A stretch of DNA of 37,655 nucleotides from Eubacteriales bacterium (GTDB taxonomy: Bacteria > Bacillota_A > Clostridia > Christensenellales > Aristaeellaceae). The notes beneath the pieces are model-generated. The model saw only the letters and a list, made by a program, of their open reading frames with translations, searched no databases and was not told the origin of the DNA. The translations under genes were made by a program, and so were the position numbers. Of this stretch, positions 16,304 to 22,193 are shown one piece after another. The stretch spans positions 1-37,655 of the forward strand of contig JARKQO010000024.1 of the NCBI GenBank assembly GCA_029974855.1. The letters are read 5' to 3'. The stretch's first letter is position 1, and every line of letters starts with the position of its first letter.

Positions 16304-17062
16304 TCATTGCAGAATCTGGCTGATCTCCCTGGCGGTTTGAAGCAGAATCTGCGATGTCCTCTCAATCATCTGTTCATTGAACCTCAGCGAAGGCCCGCTT
16401 ACGCTGATGGCGGCTATGATGTTGCCGCTATGGTTGCGCACAGGAACGCCCACGCATTTGATGCCATATTCATGCTCCATATCGTCCGTGGAGTACCCAC
16501 GGGAGCGTATCAGCTCCAGGTTTTCCGAGAGCTTTGGCCAAGTGACCAGCGTGTTTGGGGTAAATTTTTCATGCTTGTCTTTGATCAGGGATTGGGCTTT
16601 CTCCTGATCTCCAAACGCCAGCACGCATTTGCCAACAGCCGTGCAATGCATCGGAACCACAACGCCGATCGTCGAACGCCCGGGGGTTCTGTCCTCCGGG
16701 AACACGTTGTCCACATAGGTCATGGAATCCTTGTCGCAGACGGCCAGATACACGCTCTCGTGGACCTGCTGGCATATGCGCACCATGAACGGGTGGATGA
16801 TTTTGATGGTATCGTTGGAGGCCTGATAGCTGCGGTAGAGCTGCACAACCTTAATGCCCAGCCGGTACTTGGCGGTATCCTCATCCCGCTGAAGAATCCC
16901 CATATCAACAAACGTGTCAAAAATTTTGTACACCGTGCTTTTGTTGATCCCCATGGCTTCAGAAACCTCGTTGATGCCCCTTTCAGGCTTTGCGCCTGTG
17001 AAGCAATCCAGCAGCTTAATGGCCTTTTGCAGCGACTTCACCTTGGAAAAGGCATCGTCCAT
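16304..17062 (-). CDS. IclR-family transcriptional regulator
   Basis: A 252-residue regulator. The winged helix-turn-helix at about residues 8-70 (SLQKAIKLLDCF, INEVSEAMGINKSTVYKIF) is followed by the IclR effector domain with MHCTAVGKCVLAF, RGYSTDDMEHEYGIKCVGVPV and IIAAISVSGPSLRF. IclR proteins control nearby catabolic operons in response to small organic acids. It is the first gene of the operon it most likely controls and is therefore probably autoregulated from the promoter at 17131-17158. The start at 17062 follows an AGGAGA site. Confidence 0.94.
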   Translation of the reverse strand: MDDAFSKVKSLQKAIKLLDCFTGAKPERGINEVSEAMGINKSTVYKIFDTFVDMGILQRDEDTAKYRLGIKVVQLYRSYQASNDTIKIIHPFMVRICQQVHESVYLAVCDKDSMTYVDNVFPEDRTPGRSTIGVVVPMHCTAVGKCVLAFGDQEKAQSLIKDKHEKFTPNTLVTWPKLSENLELIRSRGYSTDDMEHEYGIKCVGVPVRNHSGNIIAAISVSGPSLRFNEQMIERTSQILLQTAREISQILQ

Positions 17063-17101
17063 CGCCCTGTCTCCTTTGCATCTTGTTTACTATTAAGAAA
17101 T

Positions 17102-17128
17102 GCAGTTCATTATTAATATATCGCAGTT
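17102..17128 (-). promoter_or_regulatory. Candidate IclR operator: two half-sites 21 bp apart
   Basis: AACTGC (minus strand) occurs at 17102-17107 and 17123-17128, exactly 21 bp or two helical turns apart, around and just downstream of the transcription start expected from the promoter at 17131-17158. Phased direct sites are compatible with binding of an IclR multimer; this is inference from position. Confidence 0.4.
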
Positions 17129-17130
17129 GC

Positions 17131-17158
17131 ACTATACCACAACCCACGGGTTTGTCAA
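17131..17158 (-). promoter_or_regulatory. Sigma-A promoter of the IclR/flavoprotein/ABC/lyase operon
   Basis: On the minus strand TTGACA (17153-17158) and TATAGT (17131-17136) are separated by 16 bp. The spacer contains AACCC-GT-GGGTT, a tight inverted repeat that could be a repressor site. Transcription would start near 17124, about 60 bases before the IclR ATG. Confidence 0.7.
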
Positions 17159-17227
17159 CCACTTTTTTGCATTCATCCAAAAGCTGCGGCCAGGCACGCG
17201 CAAGGGTGGTTTTTGCGCTGCAAGCGA

Positions 17228-17434
17228 ATGAAATTTCCATTTTTAACCGTCTCCTGGATGGCGGAGATCAGCGTGCTGGAAAAAGCCAACGCCCCTGACG
17301 CGGCCCTTGTGGACGCGCCTTTATATGACCCCGGTCACCTGGAGCAGGAGCCCGCCAGCATTGCCCTTCAACAGGCCAACTCCGTGATGGGCTCCTACTG
17401 CGCTCAGGAGGCCATCGCCTCGTGTTTGAAATAA
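17228..17434 (+). pseudogene. Unidentified gene fragment between two divergent units
   Basis: The 68 codons from ATG 17228 to TAA 17434 have strong GC-rich third positions from about 17255 onward (ALVDAPLYDPGHLEQEP, ALQQANSVMGSYCAQEA), like genuine coding sequence. There is no ribosome site, and the first codons are AT-rich and look unrelated to the rest. I read it as the C-terminal remnant of a lost gene; I do not recognise the family. A small expressed protein cannot be excluded. Confidence 0.35.
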
Positions 17435-17447
17435 GCTTCCTTCCATA

Positions 17448-17476
17448 TTGACACTTTTCGGTTTGGCGCATATCAT
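17448..17476 (+). promoter_or_regulatory. Sigma-A promoter of the arsR-hgcAB unit
   Basis: TTGACA (17448-17453) and TATCAT (17471-17476) are separated by 17 bp. Transcription would start near 17483, leaving a leader of about 30 bases before the ArsR ATG at 17512. Confidence 0.7.
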
Positions 17477-17481
17477 AGTCA

Positions 17482-17503
17482 TATCGAAACTTCTAGATTT
17501 GAG
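17482..17503 (+). promoter_or_regulatory. Candidate ArsR operator
   Basis: The sequence ATCGAAACTTCTAGATTTGA just downstream of the promoter is AT-rich, contains the TCTAGA palindrome, and has outer halves resembling the ATCAA...TTGAT arrangement of ArsR boxes, though the symmetry is imperfect. Its position at the transcription start fits autorepression by the first gene of the operon. Confidence 0.35.
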
Positions 17504-17511
17504 GTGCCGGT

Positions 17512-17847
17512 ATGGAAAGGTATCTGGAGCACACAAAAGTATTCAAGGCGCTGGGCGACCCCAAAAGAGCCATGATTGTGGATATGCTCTCTTGCGGCGA
17601 GCTTTGCGCCTGCATGATCCTACAAAAGTTTGAAATGTCCCAGTCAACCCTGTCCCACCATATGAAGCTCCTATGCGAAAGCGGGCTTGTGAAGGGCAGG
17701 GAGCAAGGCAAATGGACCCATTATTCCCTGGACGCGGATACCATTCGCAAGACAAAACAGTTTTTGGACGGCATCACGTCCGATAAGGAAAACTGCGTCT
17801 GCAAGGAAGATGTGGACTGCCGGAAGGGATGTGACGAAAATGAGTAA
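17512..17847 (+). CDS. ArsR/SmtB-family metal(loid)-responsive regulator
   Basis: A 111-residue winged helix regulator. VFKALGDPKRAMIVDML is the classic ArsR N-terminus, and ELCACMILQKFEMSQSTLSHHMKLL is the recognition helix region, with the ELCxC metal-binding motif (C32, C34) that senses As(III) or related soft metals. The tail adds four cysteines (C95, C97, C103, C107), an extra potential metal site. It should repress the operon until a thiophilic metal or metalloid is bound. Its stop overlaps the start of hgcA by eight bases, so regulator and hgcA are translationally coupled. ArsR-like genes beside hgcAB are known in some methylating bacteria. Confidence 0.95.
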   Translation: MERYLEHTKVFKALGDPKRAMIVDMLSCGELCACMILQKFEMSQSTLSHHMKLLCESGLVKGREQGKWTHYSLDADTIRKTKQFLDGITSDKENCVCKEDVDCRKGCDENE

Positions 17848-18928
17848 CGGCAAGTCCTGCTGCTGTCCGGGCGATGGCTGCCGGGCCGTGGAATCCGTGA
17901 CGCCGTATAGCGAAAAGGACAAATGGGTGACCGGCGAAATCCATACTCCCCGGGGCCGGGTTCCCGTGGTTTCGACAAACCTGAGCTTCCGGGATATTCT
18001 CGGCGCGTGGAAGGTGCGCTGGGGCATAGGCCGGATGGGGTACAAAATCAGCCCGGGGCTTTACGCCGCGGGCAATCCCGGCGAAACCTCGCCGGTGCTG
18101 GTCAGCGCCAACTACAAGCTGACCTTTGACGCCTTGCGCAAAGAGCTTTTCGGGCTGGATTGCTGGATTCTGATCCTTGACACCAAGGGCATCAACGTCT
18201 GGTGCGCCGCCGGCAAGGGCACGTTCGGAACGGATGAACTGGTAAAACGCGTATCCAAAACAGGGCTGTCCGAAATTGTGTCCCACAGGGCATTGATTGT
18301 ACCGCAGCTGGGCGCGCCCGGCGTCAGCGCCCATGAGGTAACCAGGCAAACCGGGTTTTCGGTGATCTACGGCCCTGTGAGGGCGAAGGATATCAAGGCT
18401 TTCCTTGCCGCCGGCTCCAAGGCCACGGCGGAAATGCGGGCTGTGAAATTCACGGCATGGGACAGGCTGGTTCTTACCCCTGTGGAGCTGGTGGCGGCCG
18501 CGAAACCTTCCCTGATGGTTTTTGGCGGATTGTTTCTCATCAACCTGTTTGCGGCAAGGCCTTTCGGGCTGGCGGATTTCACCGCTTATGCCGGCGCTGT
18601 GGTAACGGGAGCCGTTCTGACGCCTTTGCTCCTTCCCCTTGTTCCCGGCAGGGCCTTCGCGTGGAAGGGCTGGCTGCTGGGGCTTCTTTGGACGGCGGGG
18701 TTTGCTTGGCTCGCCGGCTGGCTTGCTCCGGAATTTTTGCTGCTGGCCCTGGGGTATCTGCTGGTGTTGCCGTCGCTATCGGCGTATCTGGCGATGAATT
18801 TTACAGGCTCGTCAGCATATACCTCGTTTTCCGGCGTGATCAAGGAAATGAAGGCGGCGGTGCCGCTCTTGGCCCTTTCGTCCTTTGCGGGAATGTTGCT
18901 GGTGCTCATCAAGAGCCTGTGGGCTTAA
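17840..18928 (+). CDS. hgcA: HgcA, corrinoid protein of mercury methylation
   Basis: A 362-residue protein with the full diagnostic layout of HgcA. The cytosolic corrinoid-binding domain (about 30-215) includes PGLYAAGNP and the cap-helix motif NVWCAAGK at residues 119-126, whose cysteine C122 is the lower axial ligand of cobalt, plus PQLGAPGVSAHEV and VIYGPVRAKDI. Five membrane helices follow at about 222-239, 247-268, 276-296, 299-318 and 338-358. HgcA transfers a methyl group from its corrinoid to Hg(II), giving methylmercury; the methyl group is thought to come from the acetyl-CoA (Wood-Ljungdahl) branch. The N-terminus carries an extra cysteine cluster (C7, C8, C9, C14). The ATG at 17840 lies inside the end of arsR. 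HgcB follows after 13 bases. Confidence 0.97.
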   Translation: MSNGKSCCCPGDGCRAVESVTPYSEKDKWVTGEIHTPRGRVPVVSTNLSFRDILGAWKVRWGIGRMGYKISPGLYAAGNPGETSPVLVSANYKLTFDALRKELFGLDCWILILDTKGINVWCAAGKGTFGTDELVKRVSKTGLSEIVSHRALIVPQLGAPGVSAHEVTRQTGFSVIYGPVRAKDIKAFLAAGSKATAEMRAVKFTAWDRLVLTPVELVAAAKPSLMVFGGLFLINLFAARPFGLADFTAYAGAVVTGAVLTPLLLPLVPGRAFAWKGWLLGLLWTAGFAWLAGWLAPEFLLLALGYLLVLPSLSAYLAMNFTGSSAYTSFSGVIKEMKAAVPLLALSSFAGMLLVLIKSLWA

Positions 18929-18941
18929 TCGGGAGGGCGTC

Positions 18942-19235
18942 ATGAAGCGGAAATATCTGAAAAACGTTGCCACCCTTAAGCTGTCAGCCGAAAAGTGCAT
19001 CGGCTGCGGAAGATGCGGGGAGGTCTGCCCCCACGGAGTATTCAGGGTGGAGGAACGGAAAGCCAGCATCAAGGACAGGGACCTGTGCATGGAGTGCGGA
19101 GCTTGCGCCATCAATTGCCCCGCCAGCGCCATCACGGTGGACGCCGGGGTGGGATGCGCCGCCGCCGTGATCATGGGCTGGCTCACCGGAAGCGAGCCCT
19201 CCTGCGATTGCCCGGGCGGCGGGGAATGCTGTTAA
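18942..19235 (+). CDS. hgcB: HgcB, 2[4Fe-4S] ferredoxin of mercury methylation
   Basis: A 97-residue ferredoxin with two CxxCxxCxxxC(P) clusters, C19-C22-C25-C29 and C49-C52-C55-C59. These are followed by the HgcB-specific segment VGCAAAVIMGWLTG, with the conserved single cysteine at C72, and by a cysteine-rich tail (C88, C90) ending in the vicinal pair C96-C97. HgcB re-reduces the HgcA corrinoid to Co(I), and its extra cysteines are thought to bind and deliver Hg(II). The ATG at 18942 follows GGGAGGG. The gene ends four bases before the stop of a convergent gene, so there is no room for a terminator of its own. Confidence 0.97.
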   Translation: MKRKYLKNVATLKLSAEKCIGCGRCGEVCPHGVFRVEERKASIKDRDLCMECGACAINCPASAITVDAGVGCAAAVIMGWLTGSEPSCDCPGGGECC

Positions 19236-19239
19236 ATGG

Positions 19240-19659
19240 CTACTCCGCCCTGTCCGGCGGGTCCCCGGCTTTCGCGTTCCTGTGGCCCGCATACTCCCGG
19301 AACGCCTCTTGGCCTTCGCTTTCCCACCACTCGTCATAGTGCCGCCAGCTTTCCCAGTCCTTTTTGACATCCTCCTCCTCGCATTTCTTTTTCTTCTGGT
19401 CCCCTGATTTGGAGTGATTGTCGCTTCCCCTGCCGAATCCGCCGAAAAGGATCCGCGCCAGCAGGAACAGGCCCGCAGCCTGCCAAAAGCCCAGCTCCTT
19501 CAGGCCGAATATCCCCGGCATCAGCCAATTCCACAGATGCTGTATCAACAGGCCGAAGAAAAGCCCCAGAAGGGCCACCCCCGCCACGCCCGCAACCACA
19601 TACAGCACGATCTTCATCCATTGGGGAAGCCCCCTCCATTTTTCCTTCAAACCGCTCAT
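19240..19659 (-). CDS. Two-helix membrane protein partner of the ECF sigma factor
   Basis: A 138-residue protein with an N-terminal amphipathic stretch, two membrane helices (about 15-40 and 52-72, the second in LGFWQAAGLFLLARILFGGF) and a charged C-terminal tail rich in K, E, D and W. Small membrane proteins with WNWLMP...FW.A.GL...ILFGG are commonly encoded next to ECF sigma factors in diverse bacteria; their function is not established, though a regulatory partner role is plausible. The start at 19659 is chosen for the AAGGAGG about eight bases upstream. It follows the sigma gene by 24 bases and is clearly in its operon. Confidence 0.75.
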   Translation of the reverse strand: MSGLKEKWRGLPQWMKIVLYVVAGVAGVALLGLFFGLLIQHLWNWLMPGIFGLKELGFWQAAGLFLLARILFGGFGRGSDNHSKSGDQKKKKCEEEDVKKDWESWRHYDEWWESEGQEAFREYAGHRNAKAGDPPDRAE

Positions 19660-19683
19660 CCCGCTGCCTCCTTCTATGTTCAT

Positions 19684-20226
19684 TCACTGGTTCCGGTCCT
19701 TGAGCATCTCCCGCAGAGCCTTTACCGCCCTGCATTTTCTGGACAGAAGGGTACCCATGGGCTCCTGCCATTCCTCCGATAGTTCCCGAAAGGTCTTGCC
19801 CTTCATTTCCGTGGCGATCAGCACCGCCCGTTGCCTGGGCTCCAGCCTGCCTATGGCCTCCGCCAGCCTCAGCAGCATTTCCCTTTCCTCCTGCTTGCCG
19901 GCGCTGTCCTCCAACCCGTCGGACAGGACCGCCATCAAAGGGAGCCCTCCGTTTTCGTCCGCCATGCCGTCCAGGGATACGGTACGGGCCCTGCGCCTTT
20001 GATAGTCGGCAATCTTGTTGTTGACCGAACGGTATGCGTAGGCGGCGATATTCTCCACGGGACCGGATGTGTCCGCCTTGCTGAGGATGGCCAGCATAAC
20101 CTCGCCGATGATATCCTCCGCGTCCATGTCGCTGATTCTGCGGATTCGCCCCCGCACATAGTTCAGAAGCCTTTCGCCCTCTGAAGCGAAGAAGTCGAAC
20201 CATCTGCCCTTCTCATCCCTTTTCAT
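19684..20226 (-). CDS. ECF-type RNA polymerase sigma factor
   Basis: A 180-residue sigma factor. Region 2 covers about residues 20-85 (DMDAEDIIGEVMLAIL, YAYRSVNNKIADYQRRR). Region 4 covers about 125-172 (LEPRQRAVLIATEMKGKTF, then the helix-turn-helix of WQEPMGTLLSRKCRAVKAL). The long linker between them (SLDGMADENGGLP) is typical. The ATG at 20226 is preferred over 20241 because GAGGG then lies eight bases upstream. It heads a two-gene unit with the small membrane protein downstream. The unit is convergent with hgcAB but nothing shows a functional link. Confidence 0.9.
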   Translation of the reverse strand: MKRDEKGRWFDFFASEGERLLNYVRGRIRRISDMDAEDIIGEVMLAILSKADTSGPVENIAAYAYRSVNNKIADYQRRRARTVSLDGMADENGGLPLMAVLSDGLEDSAGKQEEREMLLRLAEAIGRLEPRQRAVLIATEMKGKTFRELSEEWQEPMGTLLSRKCRAVKALREMLKDRNQ

Positions 20227-20308
20227 AGGCACATCCCTCATCCCTTACACCATTAAGACGGAGCAGACCCGGGATTATTGCGCTGCATGGGAAAATATTC
20301 CTACGGTC

Positions 20309-20336
20309 TGTATACCATAGGTTCATGCAAATTGCA
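20309..20336 (-). promoter_or_regulatory. Candidate promoter and palindrome upstream of the second ECF sigma gene
   Basis: On the minus strand TGGTATACA (20309-20317) is an extended -10 element. Just upstream, at the -35 position, is the 11-bp palindrome TGCAATTTGCA (20326-20336), which could be an operator. The leader to the sigma ATG would be about 75 bases. Confidence 0.4.
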
Positions 20337-20415
20337 CGGTTGTTTTTCACGCTCCGAAAACCTTTTCGCTTGGGAAAGACGCCTGTATTTTCGTGGGATG
20401 ACGCACCCGCGCCCC

Positions 20416-20541
20416 CTACGCCAGCAGCAGGGCCAGCTTGCCCATCCGCACCGGAACCGCCGGAAGGCCCCCCAGAAGCGGCTCCGGCAAAATGGAGCCC
20501 ATGAGCACCAAGAAAACAGCCAGGATACGCGCGGAAACCAT
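20416..20541 (-). CDS. Possible small hydrophobic peptide
   Basis: A 41-codon frame (ATG 20541, TAG 20416) encodes a leucine/valine-rich peptide with MVSARILAVFLVLMGSI at its start and MGKLALLLA at its end, which looks like a one- or two-helix membrane peptide. AGGTG lies five bases upstream. It occupies most of the otherwise empty gap between the sigma factor and MFS promoters. I know no family for it; chance cannot be excluded in GC-rich DNA. Confidence 0.35.
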   Translation of the reverse strand: MVSARILAVFLVLMGSILPEPLLGGLPAVPVRMGKLALLLA

Positions 20542-20584
20542 GCCGCACCTGCCTGTAACGCTCGTTTATGCAAAATCCGAACCC

Positions 20585-20613
20585 TTGACGGAAATTGGCT
20601 CCCTTGTTATAAT
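20585..20613 (+). promoter_or_regulatory. Strong sigma-A promoter of the first MFS gene
   Basis: TTGACG (20585-20590) and a perfect TATAAT (20608-20613) with a 17-bp spacer. The start near 20620 leaves a GC-rich leader of about 85 bases before the proposed TTG start of the transporter. Confidence 0.8.
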
Positions 20614-20705
20614 ATACATTACATGTGCAAGGACCAGGCCGAAAGGCTTGGTTTTTCCATGGGCTGACACGGGGCCCCGGTCCCGCCGGAAATGAGAGTG
20701 ATCCC

Positions 20706-21974
20706 TTGCGTCGGTTTTTGCTGAAACATCCCCTGGTGCGCACTTTGACGGAGCTGCGGGGCAACACCCGGGCCTGCGTTCTCACCGAGCCCATGTGGGG
20801 CCTGTCCATGAATCTTTGCCTTCCCTACGCGTCGGTATTCATGCTGTCCTTTGGCATGAGCGACGTACAGGTGGGGCTGGTGGCGTCCATTTATATGTTC
20901 TCCCAGACGGTTTTTGCCTTCCTTTCCGGGGCCATCGTGGACAGGTTCGGCCGCAGGCTCAGCACCGCGCTCTTCGACTTTCTGGCCTGGAGCGTGCCCT
21001 GCCTGATCTGGGCCTTCAGCCAGGGCTTCTGGTTCTTTGCGGTGGCGGCTCTGCTCAACGGCATGATGAGGATTCCCACCGTTTCCTGGGACTGCCTTCT
21101 GGTGGAGGACGCCCCCAAGGACAAGATCACCCAGATCTATTCCTGGGTCATCATCGCCGGGAACCTGTCCGCGCTGTTTGCCCCCATCTCCTCCATTTTG
21201 GTGGCGAAGCTGACCCTGATCCCGGCCATCCGGGTGCTGTACCTCAACGCCTTTGTGGTGATGACCCTCAAAATCATCCTGCTGTACCGGTTCTCCACAG
21301 AGACGGCCATCGGCCGGGTCCGCCGGGAGGCGGTGAAGGGCATGACCTGGGGCCAGCTGCTGGGCGGTTACAAAGGCGCGGTGCGCCGCATCATGAGCTC
21401 CCCGGGCACGATCTTTGCCATCGTGTTCAGCGTCCTGGTGGAGATTGCCGGCATGATTGGCATGACCTTCTGGCAGATCATCGCCTCCCGCCGCATCGGC
21501 GTTCCGGACCCTTTGCTGCCCATCTTCCCGATGCTCAAAAGCGTGCTGTCCATTGTGCTTTTCTTTACGGTGCTGTCCCGCATGAAGCAGTCCAACCTGA
21601 AATTCCCCCTGTACGGCGGATTTTTAAGCGCCATCGCCGCCGCTTTGCTGCTGATCAGCGTGCCGGGAACCGGACCGCTGGGCTATGGACTGCTGTGTAT
21701 GTCCATGGTGCTGGAGTCCCTGGGGGGCGCCATTTTGGTGACGCTGCGGGAATCCCTGGTGGCCATCCATGTGAACCCGGAGGACCGCTCCCGGATCATG
21801 GCGCTGTTGCAGACCACGGTGATGCTGGTCAGCGTGCCCTTCGGGTACATCGGCGGCCTTCTCAGCGACATCGACAGGGCGCTGCCCTTTGTGCTGATCG
21901 TCGCTTTGCTGTCCTTGGGCATGCTGGCTACGGCCCTGTTTTTCCGGAGGACCGACGCCCGTCCGGCCCGGTAA
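20706..21974 (+). CDS. MFS transporter
   Basis: A 422-residue major facilitator superfamily protein with 12 predicted helices. The loop between helices 2 and 3 carries SGAIVDRFGRRLS, the family signature (D-R-x-G-R-R), and a central cytosolic loop separates the two halves (STETAIGRVRREAVKG). The second half has an NPEDRSRIMAL loop. The substrate is unknown; a drug or metabolite exporter is likely. The frame is open upstream to a GTG at 20625, but that sits almost at the transcription start, so I place the start at TTG 20706, preceded by GAGAG. The N-terminus LLKHPLVRTLTELRGN is cytosolic. Confidence 0.85.
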   Translation: MRRFLLKHPLVRTLTELRGNTRACVLTEPMWGLSMNLCLPYASVFMLSFGMSDVQVGLVASIYMFSQTVFAFLSGAIVDRFGRRLSTALFDFLAWSVPCLIWAFSQGFWFFAVAALLNGMMRIPTVSWDCLLVEDAPKDKITQIYSWVIIAGNLSALFAPISSILVAKLTLIPAIRVLYLNAFVVMTLKIILLYRFSTETAIGRVRREAVKGMTWGQLLGGYKGAVRRIMSSPGTIFAIVFSVLVEIAGMIGMTFWQIIASRRIGVPDPLLPIFPMLKSVLSIVLFFTVLSRMKQSNLKFPLYGGFLSAIAAALLLISVPGTGPLGYGLLCMSMVLESLGGAILVTLRESLVAIHVNPEDRSRIMALLQTTVMLVSVPFGYIGGLLSDIDRALPFVLIVALLSLGMLATALFFRRTDARPAR

Positions 21975-22108
21975 GCCCTAGGCGGCGTGGCGGGCCCTTC
22001 CTGCCGGTTGTCTACCGGTTGCCCAACCTCCATGTTGCGAAAATTCTTGACTGTACTCCCCGGGCTATGATAGAGTATCACGCAAGGAAGCAAGGAAAGG
22101 GGAACACC

Positions 22109-22129
22109 ATGAAAAAAGCTCCCATTTGA
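22109..22129 (+). CDS. Six-residue leader peptide MKKAPI
   Basis: ATG-AAA-AAA-GCT-CCC-ATT-TGA is preceded by an excellent ribosome site (AAAGGGG, eight bases upstream), stronger than that of the transporter gene following it. Its last codons form the left arm of the long hairpin at 22124-22179. This matches the layout of leader peptides that control resistance or efflux genes through ribosome stalling. Expression is inferred. Confidence 0.5.
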   Translation: MKKAPI

Positions 22130-22179
22130 TTTTCTGTATGCCGCCCAGAGCGGTTGTGTTTCCATGCAGAAAATGAAAT
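22124..22179 (+). promoter_or_regulatory. Long hairpin between leader peptide and MFS gene
   Basis: A 17-position stem pairs 22124-22140 with 22163-22179. ATTTTCTGTATG matches CATGCAGAAAAT with one G-U pair; a G-G mismatch then separates four further base pairs. The 22-base apical part holds a second small stem (CCGC 22141-22144 with GCGG 22150-22153). The stem base ends directly before the AAGGGG ribosome site of the MFS gene (22180-22185). There is no adjacent T-tract, so this looks like a translational control element rather than a terminator. Confidence 0.6.
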
Positions 22180-22193
22180 AAGGGGCGTTTTTG

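Noticed and set aside
17016..17240. Minus-strand frame starting MEISFACSAKTT upstream of IclR
   Set aside because: It crosses the IclR promoter and start region and has no ribosome site.
17840..19235. Corrinoid protein and ferredoxin as parts of acetyl-CoA synthase (CdhD/CdhE-type)
   Set aside because: The cap-helix sequence NVWCAAGK together with five C-terminal membrane helices and the HgcB tail cysteines is specific to HgcA/HgcB.
22124..22192. Hairpin before the second MFS gene as a transcription terminator
   Set aside because: The T run begins about eight bases after the stem and the ribosome site lies between; the layout fits translational control better.
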